This document shows, piece by piece, positions 16,298 to 23,999 of a stretch of DNA of 64,000 bases. The stretch spans positions 248,001-312,000 of the forward strand of contig NZ_CADIJO010000003.1 of NCBI RefSeq assembly GCF_902859705.1, given 5' to 3'. Source of the DNA: Achromobacter deleyi (GTDB lineage: Bacteria > Pseudomonadota > Gammaproteobacteria > Burkholderiales > Burkholderiaceae_B). A model generated the notes under the pieces. The model saw only the letters and a list, made by a program, of their open reading frames with translations, was not told the origin of the DNA and did not search any database. How positions within the stretch are numbered: position 1 is the first letter of the stretch; every line of letters starts with the position of its first letter. The position numbers and the translations under genes were made by a program.

Positions 16298-17274
16298 AGC
16301 GTTCCCCGCAGGTCGTCGCCGATATAGGCGCGGATGATATCGCCAAAGCTGGCGTCGCCCGTCAGCCCCAGCTGGGTCGCGCGCGTGGTGTCCCAGCGGC
16401 CGGGCCAGCTGCCGACGATGGCCTCGATGCGCGGGTCGGCCTGCCCGCTGATGCGGTCGGCCACGGCATCGCCCGCGATGTCGCGCAGCGCCTGCACCAT
16501 CTCGGCCACCGTCACCGACACGCCAGGCAAGTTGATCGGCCGGCGGTCTGCCACGGATGCCGCATCCAGCTCGCAGCCCGCGATCAGCGCCTGCACTGCG
16601 CGGCGCGGCGACAGCAGCCACAGCCGGGTGTCGGCCCCCACCGGGCACACGGCCGGCTCGCCATTCAAGGGCTCGCGAATGATGCCGCTGGCAAACGACG
16701 AGGCCGCCGCATTGGGCCGCCCCGGCCGCACGCTGATGGTGGGCAGGCGCAGCGCCCGGCCGTCGACGAAGCCGCGGCGCGTGTAGTCGGCCAGCAGCAG
16801 TTCGGCAATGGCCTTCTGCGTGCCGTAGGAAGACTGCGGATTCAGCGCGGTATCGTCGCGCACCATGTCGGGCAACGCGCCGCCGTAGACGGCGACCGAA
16901 CTGGTGAAGACCACGCGCGGCCGGTGGCCTCGCAGGCGGCAGGTGTCCAGCAGCACGCGCGAAGCATCCAGGTTGATGCGCATGCCCAGGTCGAAATCGG
17001 CCTCGGCCTGTCCGCTGACGATCGCGGCCAGGTGAAAGATCGCGGCGGTGTCGGTATCGATCAACGATTCCAGCACCGCGGGGTCCGCCACATCGCCCTT
17101 GACCGAACGCACCCGGGTGTCGTTGATGGCGTCGGTCTGCACGACGTCCAGCAGGTCGATCTGCGTGATGGGTTGGGGCGCCGCACCGCCCAGCGCCAAG
17201 CGGCCCTGCTCAAGCAGCTTGCGCGCCAATCGCTGGCCCAGAAAGCCTGCGCCGCCGGTAATCAGTATCTTCAT
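16294..17274 (-). CDS. denD: D-erythronate dehydrogenase
   Basis: Extended short-chain dehydrogenase of 326 residues. The NAD-binding motif ITGGAGFLGQRLA is at residues 4-16, the catalytic serines and tyrosine are in FTSSVAVYGG and SSYGTQKAIAELLL, and the C-terminal substrate domain has the DenD-like PGVSVTVAEMVQAL. It oxidises D-erythronate at C2 or C3 to an oxo-tetronate that enters the OtnI-OtnK-OtnC route. It is coupled to otnC upstream and ltnD downstream by four-base overlaps. The family resembles NAD-dependent epimerases, but the operon makes the dehydrogenase role likely. Confidence 0.87.
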   Translation of the reverse strand: MKILITGGAGFLGQRLARKLLEQGRLALGGAAPQPITQIDLLDVVQTDAINDTRVRSVKGDVADPAVLESLIDTDTAAIFHLAAIVSGQAEADFDLGMRINLDASRVLLDTCRLRGHRPRVVFTSSVAVYGGALPDMVRDDTALNPQSSYGTQKAIAELLLADYTRRGFVDGRALRLPTISVRPGRPNAAASSFASGIIREPLNGEPAVCPVGADTRLWLLSPRRAVQALIAGCELDAASVADRRPINLPGVSVTVAEMVQALRDIAGDAVADRISGQADPRIEAIVGSWPGRWDTTRATQLGLTGDASFGDIIRAYIGDDLRGTL

Positions 17275-17939
17275 GACTTGCCTCCCGCGAGTGGGGGTTG
17301 GGAGTCGCGCGCCCCGAACACCGTGCGCAATTCTTCAATGGCGGCCTCGGACAAGGGCGCCGGCCTGGGGTCGGACATCAGCCACAGGCGCGCCGTGTCT
17401 TCCAGTTCTTCCAGCGCGAACGAGGCGTGCGACACCGAGCGTTCCCACACCACCGGCCCCAGCCGTTCGAACAGCACGCCGCGCACTTGCGCCGCCAGCG
17501 CCGCCACCTGCGCCGCCGCAACGGGATCGCCCGGCCGGCGATAGGGAATGAGCGGAATGCGGCCCACCTTCATGACCTGATACGGCGTGATCGGCGGCAG
17601 CACCTCGTCCGGGCGCCACACGCCGGCCAGCGTCAGCGCCACCAGATGGGTCGAATGCGTGTGCACCACGCCGCGTGCGGCGGGGTCGGCCTGGTAGATG
17701 CCCTGGTGCAACGCCAATGTCTTGGACGGCTTGCCCCCCGACACGTGTTGCCCGGCAAGATCGACCTTGGCCAGGTCGGCCGGATCGAGCCGGCCCAGGC
17801 ACGCATCGGTGGGCGTGATCAGCCAGCCATCGTCGAGCCGGGCGCTGATGTTGCCGGCAGCCCCCACCGTGTAGCCGCGCTGGTATAGGCTGGCGCCGAC
17901 GGTGCAGATTTCTTCACGGACCTGCGATTCTGATGTCAT
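17271..17939 (-). CDS. otnC: 3-oxo-tetronate 4-phosphate decarboxylase (class II aldolase family)
   Basis: Zinc-dependent class II aldolase/adducin-family enzyme of 222 residues that decarboxylates 3-oxo-tetronate 4-phosphate to dihydroxyacetone phosphate. Visible features are GAAGNISARLDDG near residue 26, the conserved HVSGGKPSKTLALHQGIY, and the zinc-binding VVHTHSTHLVAL near 95; a third His lies further on. The ATG at 17939 is preferred; an in-frame TTG at 17954 would add five residues. It is first in the coupled operon otnC-denD-ltnD-otnK. Confidence 0.9.
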   Translation of the reverse strand: MTSESQVREEICTVGASLYQRGYTVGAAGNISARLDDGWLITPTDACLGRLDPADLAKVDLAGQHVSGGKPSKTLALHQGIYQADPAARGVVHTHSTHLVALTLAGVWRPDEVLPPITPYQVMKVGRIPLIPYRRPGDPVAAAQVAALAAQVRGVLFERLGPVVWERSVSHASFALEELEDTARLWLMSDPRPAPLSEAAIEELRTVFGARDSQPPLAGGKS

Positions 17940-17965
17940 ATGGTCATCATACAAATCTTGCCGAA

Positions 17966-17983
17966 AATCCCGATAGCGGGATT
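17966..17983 (-). terminator. Hairpin upstream of otnC, probable terminator of the leftward lipocalin-size gene
   Basis: A 7-bp perfect inverted repeat AATCCCG-ATAG-CGGGATT is followed on the leftward strand by TTTT. It sits 43 bp past the stop codon of the small exported protein at 18026-18472 and 27 bp before the otnC start. Terminator is the simpler reading; an operator of the tetronate operon is the alternative. Confidence 0.45.
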
Positions 17984-18025
17984 ACCCGGAAAGCCAGACC
18001 GCGGGCGAGCGCCCTGAAGACGGCC

Positions 18026-18472
18026 TTACAGCGAGTATTTGTATTTGCAGTTCAACGTAGCCTTGAGCGGATTGGCGGCGCCTGGCGCCACGGTTACGCC
18101 CGGGCGCGGCCCCGACAGCTTGGCCTGGAAGGTGCCCGCCACGTCGCCGTTTTCCTGCTTTTTCACCGTGACGCTGGCCGGCAAGGCGTACAGCGTCAGC
18201 GGCCAATCCTCATACGGCGCGACCAGCGTGAAGATTCCCTGCGGAAAATCGGCCACCACATAGCCTGGCTGCTTGTCGATGTCGAACGTCATCTTGGCCC
18301 CGACGTAGGTCAGGACCACGTTGAGTTCGTCGGACGAAGGCGATGGCACGACGCCGCGCAGCGCCACCTTGCCGCTTTCCGAGACGCAGGACAGTTCGGC
18401 CGGCGCCGAGCCAGCATGGGCAACGCCCGCCAGCAACAGGCCAGACAGGAAGAAGGACGCACGCAGTTTCAT
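18026..18472 (-). CDS. Small exported protein of unknown function
   Basis: Protein of 148 residues. It starts MKLRASFFLSGLLLAGVAHAG, a clear Sec signal peptide with cleavage after AHA, which fixes the start at 18472. The mature part is mostly beta-type and has two cysteines (ELSCVSES near the start, LNCKYKYSL at the end) that could form a disulfide joining both ends. I do not recognise a family. It is divergent from another small exported protein at 18648. Confidence 0.75.
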   Translation of the reverse strand: MKLRASFFLSGLLLAGVAHAGSAPAELSCVSESGKVALRGVVPSPSSDELNVVLTYVGAKMTFDIDKQPGYVVADFPQGIFTLVAPYEDWPLTLYALPASVTVKKQENGDVAGTFQAKLSGPRPGVTVAPGAANPLKATLNCKYKYSL

Positions 18473-18647
18473 GGACCAGGGTTCCTTGTGGCGGCCGGGT
18501 CTGCGCTGGCCACCTTCGATGATCGAGCCGCCATAGTAGCGGGCGAACGACGATGAAACCAACGGCTGAATACAACTCGTAATGCCCTGCCCCGCCCAGC
18601 CCGGCTAGGATGCCGGCATTGTCCGTACGCTTCCTGGAGAGTCCCCC

Positions 18648-19088
18648 ATGACCGGTTTCCGATCCTTCGCCTGCGCCGCGCTGCTGATGCTGGCGCCTGC
18701 CGCCGTTCTGGCCGAGACCGTGACGCTGCAAGCCGAAAGCGCCACCCCCGGCACGGATCAGGTCACGTCGATGCGCTTCGTCGACGTGGTGCTCAAACCC
18801 GGCAGCCGCCAGGCCCTGGCCGACTTCACCCGCAACCGCGTGGGCAAGCGCGTGCAGCTGCGTTCGAACGGCGTACTGCTGTCATCGGCCACGCTGCAAA
18901 GCCCGCTGGAAGGCGACAGCTTTCGCATCGTCGCAGGCGAACATGGCTTTGCCGGCAAGTCGGCCGAAGAGATCGCCAAGGGCATCATGGCCAGCGACGG
19001 GCTGACCGTGGATGACGAAGGCACGGCATCGAGCGACTGGGGTTCCCGGCCAAGCAAGCGCCCTGCCACGCAGGCGCCCGGCACCTGA
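18648..19088 (+). CDS. Exported protein resembling the SecDF P1 head subdomain
   Basis: Protein of 146 residues with a signal peptide (MTGFRSFACAALLMLAPAAVLA). The mature part reads DFTRNRVGKRVQLRSNGVLL and later LQSPLEGDSFRIVAG, then GFAGKSAEEIAKGI. This follows the P1 head pattern of SecD, where a T-x-N-x-G-K strand is followed by a variable loop and a strand leading to I-x-G-F, but no transmembrane SecD part is present. The C-terminus is low-complexity. It has an AGAGT-type weak ribosome binding site. A second standalone protein of this kind is a lipoprotein at 49887. Function is unknown; the family assignment is by pattern recognition. Confidence 0.7.
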   Translation: MTGFRSFACAALLMLAPAAVLAETVTLQAESATPGTDQVTSMRFVDVVLKPGSRQALADFTRNRVGKRVQLRSNGVLLSSATLQSPLEGDSFRIVAGEHGFAGKSAEEIAKGIMASDGLTVDDEGTASSDWGSRPSKRPATQAPGT

Positions 19089-19125
19089 AGCGGCAACAGC
19101 AGGTGGCAACGGGGCCGCTGCGTGG

Positions 19126-19506
19126 TCAGCGGCAGTCCGTGTCGGGTACGCCTTCCATTTTGACGATCAATGAACGGTCTTCGGCGCAGACGATAGCGCT
19201 GCTGACCGTGTCCGATGCCGCGTCGACGTCAGCGATGACCCACACGCTGCCCTTGTCGCCAGACACATGCGCCACGTAGCGTTCGCAACCGTCGTCACGC
19301 GAGCAGTGCTGGCCGATGACGCTGTCCTCGCTCAGCTCGATGTCGATCTTCTTGATGTTGCCCACGCGGTCGATCACTGGCGGCATTTCGGACACGCCGG
19401 TCTTGAAGGTCGATTCCACCTTGTGGATGGTATAGGCATAGGCCGCCCATGCGCCGAGCGCAAGAACGGCGACGAGGATCAGCAGTCTTTTCAGGTGAAC
19501 ATTCAT
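19126..19506 (-). CDS. Small membrane-anchored protein of unknown function
   Basis: Protein of 126 residues. MNVHLKRLLILVAVLALGAWAAYAYTIH is an N-terminal membrane anchor or uncleaved signal. The periplasmic part contains four cysteines (GQHCSRDDGCERYVAHV, IVCAED, and DTDCR at the C-terminus), suggesting two disulfides. I do not recognise a family. It follows the DUF2628-like gene by 41 bp on the same strand and probably shares its transcript. Confidence 0.7.
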   Translation of the reverse strand: MNVHLKRLLILVAVLALGAWAAYAYTIHKVESTFKTGVSEMPPVIDRVGNIKKIDIELSEDSVIGQHCSRDDGCERYVAHVSGDKGSVWVIADVDAASDTVSSAIVCAEDRSLIVKMEGVPDTDCR

Positions 19507-19547
19507 AGCATTGGATTCCCGGTGGGTTGACAAAGGTCGCCGCGCTT

Positions 19548-19934
19548 TCAGCGCCAGCCAATGCCCTTGAACGGATTCCAGGTATCCACGCCTTTTATTT
19601 CTTTGAGATAGAACTGGTAGTTTGCGGACATCCCCATGAGTATCGAGTACCCCACACCCACGCCGTAGCCAGCCCCTTGAGGCAACACCGCAAGCACGGC
19701 CCCCAACAGCACGGTGATGCCGACCAATACCAGCCCCTGCTTCCACAGGCCCTTTACGAAGTAATAGATAAAACCAAAGAAAAAGGCCATGAAGTTGGTC
19801 ATGAACCAGAATCGCTTGCCGAAAGGCATCGCCTTCAACGCCTGACTGTAAGGACGCGTTCCCGGTGCGCCATGCTGATCAAAGAACTCAAAGCACTCCT
19901 TAAATTTTTGGCTATACCCCGCGTACTTTTCCAT
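19548..19934 (-). CDS. DUF2628-like small membrane protein
   Basis: Protein of 128 residues. A polar N-terminal region (YSQKFKECFEFFDQHG) leads into FGKRFWFMTNFMAFFFGFIYYFVKG and further hydrophobic segments, then YSILMGMSANYQFYLKEIKG. The layout of a short cytoplasmic part, aromatic membrane segments and a closing -NYxFYL- stretch matches DUF2628 proteins. Function is unknown. It is upstream of the small anchored protein at 19126 on the same strand. Confidence 0.75.
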   Translation of the reverse strand: MEKYAGYSQKFKECFEFFDQHGAPGTRPYSQALKAMPFGKRFWFMTNFMAFFFGFIYYFVKGLWKQGLVLVGITVLLGAVLAVLPQGAGYGVGVGYSILMGMSANYQFYLKEIKGVDTWNPFKGIGWR

Positions 19935-20076
19935 TGCCGCACCCTCATCTGTTCGTATGAAGCTGCGGATGGTAGGAGATTCAACCCCGCGAAAACCGGC
20001 CGTTTTTTCATTGAGGAAATTTCCTAACCCTGAATCGGAAACGTCCTATAAGGGCCCATAACGCCCCCTTCAGGCA

Positions 20077-20961
20077 CTAATCCCGTATGGCTGCCAGGCT
20101 GGCCAGCAGGCCCGGCCCCACGGGCTGCCACTGCAGCCGCTCCCGTGTCTTTACGCTTGATGCGGACATGTCATGTCCCGCAAACCGGGCCAGCCAGCCA
20201 AAATGCGCGGCCGCTTCGGTTTCCTGCACGCTCACGGCCGGCACGCCGAACCGCTTGCCGATGGCCTGCGCAATCTCGATAAAGGGAATGCAGCCTTCCG
20301 CGGTGGCGTGATACCGCGCCCCCGCCACGCCTTTTTCCAGCACCGCCCGGTACAACCGGGCGGTATCCGACACGTGCGCGGCGGACCACGGGTTCGTGCC
20401 ATCCCCCACATAGGCCGACACGCCTTTTTCCCGAGCCCGCGCGACCAATTCGGTCACCAGGCCCTGTTTTCGCGCATCGTGGATCTGCGACAGACGCACG
20501 ACCGACACATTGACCCCACGCGACAGCAAGACCTCAGCCGCCAGCTCCGACGCCTTGCGAGGATTGGGATGGTCGGGATTGAAATAGTCTTCGGTGGCAG
20601 GCTCGCCCGGCACCGCGACACCCATTGGCGTGGCGGACGTAATGATCAAGGGCCGGGCCGATCCTTGCAGGGCATCCCCCAGGGCCAGAATGACTCGGCG
20701 GTCCTTCTCGCAATTGGCGACGAAATGGTCGAAATCATGATCAAACGCCGTGTGGATCACGCCGTCGCAGTCGGCGGCGCCGCGGCGCAGGCCGTCCGGA
20801 GCCTCGATCGTGCCCTGATAGACCTCGGCGCCCGCCGCGCGCAACTGTTGCGCGCCCGCTTCCGAACGGGACAGACCCAGCACCTGATGCCCCGCCGCGA
20901 TAAGTTCCGGCACGATTTTCGAGCCGATGAAACCGGTTGCCCCGGTCAGAAAGATGCGCAT
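20077..20961 (-). CDS. NAD(P)-dependent SDR-type oxidoreductase
   Basis: Atypical short-chain dehydrogenase of 294 residues. It starts MRIFLTGATGFIGSKIVPELIAAGH, giving the nucleotide-binding GxxGxxG motif and fixing the ATG at 20961. It has DGVIHTAFDHDFDHF near residue 75 and TSATPMGVAVPGEPATEDYF near 115, and no classic YxxxK in the usual place. This fits the branch of SDR proteins often found with XRE or TetR regulators. It is divergent from the XRE regulator at 21059, which probably controls it. The substrate is unknown. Confidence 0.88.
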   Translation of the reverse strand: MRIFLTGATGFIGSKIVPELIAAGHQVLGLSRSEAGAQQLRAAGAEVYQGTIEAPDGLRRGAADCDGVIHTAFDHDFDHFVANCEKDRRVILALGDALQGSARPLIITSATPMGVAVPGEPATEDYFNPDHPNPRKASELAAEVLLSRGVNVSVVRLSQIHDARKQGLVTELVARAREKGVSAYVGDGTNPWSAAHVSDTARLYRAVLEKGVAGARYHATAEGCIPFIEIAQAIGKRFGVPAVSVQETEAAAHFGWLARFAGHDMSASSVKTRERLQWQPVGPGLLASLAAIRD

Positions 20962-21021
20962 GACCGCTCTCCTGGATAGTGAAGCCGCCATCTTGCGGCC
21001 AGGCGATATCCAGTTAAAGTA

Positions 21022-21057
21022 GTGAGCTTATAGGGGTATAAATCTTCACTGGCTCAC
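21022..21057. promoter_or_regulatory. Nested inverted repeats in the SDR/XRE divergent promoter region
   Basis: TTATA-GGGG-TATAA (21028-21041) is a perfect palindrome. Around it GTGAGC (21022-21027) and GCTCAC (21052-21057) form an outer inverted repeat. Both lie in the 97-bp gap between divergent genes, directly before the regulator start codon. They are candidate operators for the XRE protein. Confidence 0.45.
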
Positions 21058-21058
21058 C

Positions 21059-21910
21059 ATGGCACCTTCTGTCGACAGCCCCCTTGGGGCCTATCTGAAA
21101 GATCGCCGAAGCCGGCTCGATCCGGCCACCTTCGGCTTTTCCACCCGCCGCCGCCGCACGCCGGGCCTGCGGCGCGAAGAAGTCGCGCACTTATCGAACA
21201 TCAGCGCCACCTGGTACACCTGGCTTGAACAGGGTCGGGGCGGCGCCCCGTCGGTCGACGTCTTGAACCGCATCGCCACCGGCTTGATGTTGACCGAACC
21301 CGAACGGCAGCATCTGTTCATGCTGGGCCGCGGGCACCCGGCGGACGTCAAATACCAATCCGCCAAAAGCGTCACCCCGCGCCTGCAGCGCTTGCTGGAC
21401 GCCCTGGAAGTCAGCCCCGCCATCATCCGCACCCCGACCTGGGACGTGGTTGCCTGGAACCGCGCGGCCTGCGCCGTGCTGACCGACTACGGCGCCTTGC
21501 CGCCCGAGCAGCGCAACATCCTGCGGCTGGTGTTCTGCAACCCGCGCGTGCGCGGCGCGCAAGACAACTGGGAAGGCATTGCACGCTTTGTGGTGGGCGC
21601 GTTTCGCGCGGACGTGATCCGCGCCGGGGCGGCCTCCGAAGCGGCCCAACTGGTCGAGGAACTCAGCCAGGCCAGCCCCGAATTCGCGGCGCTGTGGCGC
21701 GACAACGACGTGAGCGCCTACGGTGAAGGCACCAAGCGCCTGCACCATGCGAGCGCCGGGCAGATCGAACTGGAATATTCCGGCTTCTCGGTCGACGGCC
21801 GGCCGGACCTGGCGATGGTGGTCTACCACCCCGCCACCGACGCCGATGCCGGCCGCGTCCGCGCACTGCTGGCGTCCCTGCCGCCCCGCCGCGCTGAAGA
21901 ACCCCGCTAG
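21059..21910 (+). CDS. XRE-family regulator with MmyB-like ligand domain
   Basis: Regulator of 283 residues. It opens LGAYLKDRRSRLDPATFG and has the RRTPGLRREEVAHLSNIS-WYTWLEQGR helix-turn-helix typical of this branch, followed by the MmyB-like ligand-binding domain (TPTWDVVAWNRAACAVLTDY near residue 125, then the conserved HHASAGQIELEYSGFSVDG near 226). These proteins usually repress or activate a divergent oxidoreductase gene, which here is the SDR at 20077-20961. Fatty-acid-like ligands are known for the MmyB domain; the ligand here is not known. Confidence 0.92.
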   Translation: MAPSVDSPLGAYLKDRRSRLDPATFGFSTRRRRTPGLRREEVAHLSNISATWYTWLEQGRGGAPSVDVLNRIATGLMLTEPERQHLFMLGRGHPADVKYQSAKSVTPRLQRLLDALEVSPAIIRTPTWDVVAWNRAACAVLTDYGALPPEQRNILRLVFCNPRVRGAQDNWEGIARFVVGAFRADVIRAGAASEAAQLVEELSQASPEFAALWRDNDVSAYGEGTKRLHHASAGQIELEYSGFSVDGRPDLAMVVYHPATDADAGRVRALLASLPPRRAEEPR

Positions 21911-22021
21911 ATCCGCAATAAAACGCCCGATGACGCCGCACCGTGCCCGTACACTCGCACAAGATTCATTGAGCAAGATCATGGTGCTTGCTGCACCGCT
22001 TCGAATAGGCTTGAGCGCAAC

Positions 22022-22513
22022 ATGAAAGGCAAGTCCGCGTCCACCAGGGATGACTATTTGTTTTCCGATCAGATCGGCCACCTGCTGCGCCGTGTCTATC
22101 AACGGCATACCGCACTGTTTCAGCAGTTCATCCCGGACTCGCAGCTGACCGCCGCGCAGTTCGTGGTGCTGTGTTCGGTGCGCGACAACGGCGCCAGTTC
22201 GCTGGTCGACCTGGTCAAGTCCACGGTGATCGACCAGGCCACGGTGCGTGGCGTGGTCGACCGGCTCAAGCAGCGCGAATTGGTGCAGGTGGACCACGAC
22301 CAGCAAGACCGCCGCAAAGTCGTCATCAACCTGACCCCGGCCGGCCACGAACTGGTGCGGCAGATGGAACCCTTTGCCAAGCAGATCACCGAAGGCACTT
22401 TCGGCAAGCTCAATCCCGCCGAACGCCTGGCGCTCGTGTTCCTGCTCAAGAAGATGCTGGAGAACGACACAGGGCCCGCCGACGCCGGCCAGGGCGTCGC
22501 GCGGGCCCCGTAG
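22022..22513 (+). CDS. nicR: MarR-family repressor of nicotinate degradation (NicR/BpsR)
   Basis: MarR-family regulator of 163 residues. The winged helix-turn-helix includes SLVDLVKSTVIDQATVRGVVDRLKQRELV and the wing DHDQQDRRKVVINLTPAGHEL. In Bordetella the homologous BpsR represses the nic genes and responds to 6-hydroxynicotinate; in Pseudomonas the equivalent is NicR. It sits at one end of a nic locus here, convergent with nicT across only 12 bp. The 9-mer CCCGTACAC occurs 68 bp upstream of its start (21946-21954) and again upstream of nicC, so it may regulate itself. Confidence 0.9.
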   Translation: MKGKSASTRDDYLFSDQIGHLLRRVYQRHTALFQQFIPDSQLTAAQFVVLCSVRDNGASSLVDLVKSTVIDQATVRGVVDRLKQRELVQVDHDQQDRRKVVINLTPAGHELVRQMEPFAKQITEGTFGKLNPAERLALVFLLKKMLENDTGPADAGQGVARAP

Positions 22514-22525
22514 TCCCTTGGCCTC

Positions 22526-23842
22526 TTAGTCCAGCGCGCGGTTGCGCGACTCCACGTCCACCGCCCAGATCGACACCGCGCCCGCCAGCAGCATGCTGGA
22601 CAGCACCACCAGCGACAGCGTGAAATGGTTGGCCATCAGCGGCGCAATGATGGCCGGCGCGAACAGGCCACCAAAGCGCGCCACGGCGCCCGCCATGCCC
22701 ATGCCGCTGGCGCGCAGGTCGGTCGGATAGACCTCGGGCGTGAAGGCGTACAGCGCGCCCCACGTGCCCAGCAGCGAAAAGCTCATGAGCAAGGTCGACC
22801 CCACCACCACCGACGGCGCGGTGCCCAGGCTGTACAGCATGCAGCCCACCGCGCTCAAGAGCAGGAAGCCGACCAGCGTGGGCTTGCGGCCCCAGCGCTC
22901 GACCCCATAGGCCGACAGCGCAAACCCGGGCAACTGAACCAGCGCCAGCAGCACCAGGAATTCCTGGCCGCGCATGAAGGCAAAGCCTTCGCTGCTGAGC
23001 TTGACGGGCAGGTACACAAACACACCGTAGTAGGCGATGGAAATCAACGCCCACGCCAGGAACAGCGCCAGGCTGCGGCGGCGGTAATCGGCCGAGAACA
23101 GAGCAGACAGCGGCTTGCGGGCCTGCAGTTCAGGTTGCAGCGCGGGAATCTCGGCGTCGCGGCCGTTGACCCGGGCCACCCGTTCGAGCACTTTGCGCGC
23201 CTGGTCCGATTTTCCATTGCGGTTCAGGTACATGGGCGATTCGGGAATGTAGAAACGCAGCGCCACGCCGATCAAGGCCGGCAGGCCGGTCACGAAGAAG
23301 ATCACGCGCCAGGCGTCGTCGCCCCACGACACGGCGGCCAGCGCCAGCAACGCCAGGCAGATCGTGCCCACGGCCCAGAACGATTCCAGCAGCACCAGCC
23401 AGCGGCCGCGGCGGTCGCTGGGCAGGAATTCGGCCATCATGGTGTAGTCCACCGGCAGCGTGCCGCCCACGCCGATGCCCGTCACGAAGCGCAGCAACAG
23501 CAGCCAGCTCAGTTCCGGCGCAAAGGCCGACGCCACACCCGCGCAGGCGTCGATGACGACCGCCATCATCAGCACCGGCCGGCGGCCGATGCGGTCGGCC
23601 AGGCGGCCGAACACGAAGGCGCCGATCAGCATGCCGACGAAGAACGCGGTGCCGGTCTGCAAGGCTTGCGGCACGGTCACGCCAAACGTCTTGGCGATCG
23701 ACGGCGCCGAAAAGCCGATCGACAGCACCTGCATCGCATCCGCCAGCCAGACCAGGCCGAAGATCACGAACAAGCGGTACTGGAATTTCCCGACACCCGC
23801 TAGCTGGATGCCTTTTTCCACGGAAACAAATGAACCTGTCAT
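22526..23842 (-). CDS. nicT: MFS transporter, probable nicotinate or intermediate importer NicT
   Basis: Major facilitator of 438 residues with twelve hydrophobic segments. Motifs are GRLADRIGRRPVLM between helices 2 and 3, the helix 4 RFVTGIGVGGTLPVDYTMMAEF, RFYIPESPMYL before the central loop, and GVERWGRKPTLVG between helices 8 and 9. It is the last gene of the leftward nic transcript (nicC, nicA, cytochrome fusion, nicT), with a 157-bp gap before it, and is convergent with nicR. The role in uptake of nicotinate or a hydroxylated intermediate is inferred from the locus. Confidence 0.88.
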   Translation of the reverse strand: MTGSFVSVEKGIQLAGVGKFQYRLFVIFGLVWLADAMQVLSIGFSAPSIAKTFGVTVPQALQTGTAFFVGMLIGAFVFGRLADRIGRRPVLMMAVVIDACAGVASAFAPELSWLLLLRFVTGIGVGGTLPVDYTMMAEFLPSDRRGRWLVLLESFWAVGTICLALLALAAVSWGDDAWRVIFFVTGLPALIGVALRFYIPESPMYLNRNGKSDQARKVLERVARVNGRDAEIPALQPELQARKPLSALFSADYRRRSLALFLAWALISIAYYGVFVYLPVKLSSEGFAFMRGQEFLVLLALVQLPGFALSAYGVERWGRKPTLVGFLLLSAVGCMLYSLGTAPSVVVGSTLLMSFSLLGTWGALYAFTPEVYPTDLRASGMGMAGAVARFGGLFAPAIIAPLMANHFTLSLVVLSSMLLAGAVSIWAVDVESRNRALD

Positions 23843-23999
23843 GAGAGGACTCCCCTTGTATTGAGCGAATTCAACGGCGCAAGCGTTCCCCTCGGCGCCA
23901 AATCCGGGCCGATACGAGCCGCATGTTCATGGCTGTGCAGCATGGCCGGCGGCATGTGCACAGTGGCGGGCAGATATGCCCTGGTGCTTCCCCTTGCTG

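Noticed and set aside
17966..17983. Hairpin read as an operator of the tetronate operon
   Set aside because: It is followed by TTTT on the strand of the upstream leftward gene and lies just past its stop, so a terminator is the simpler explanation. The operator idea is not excluded.
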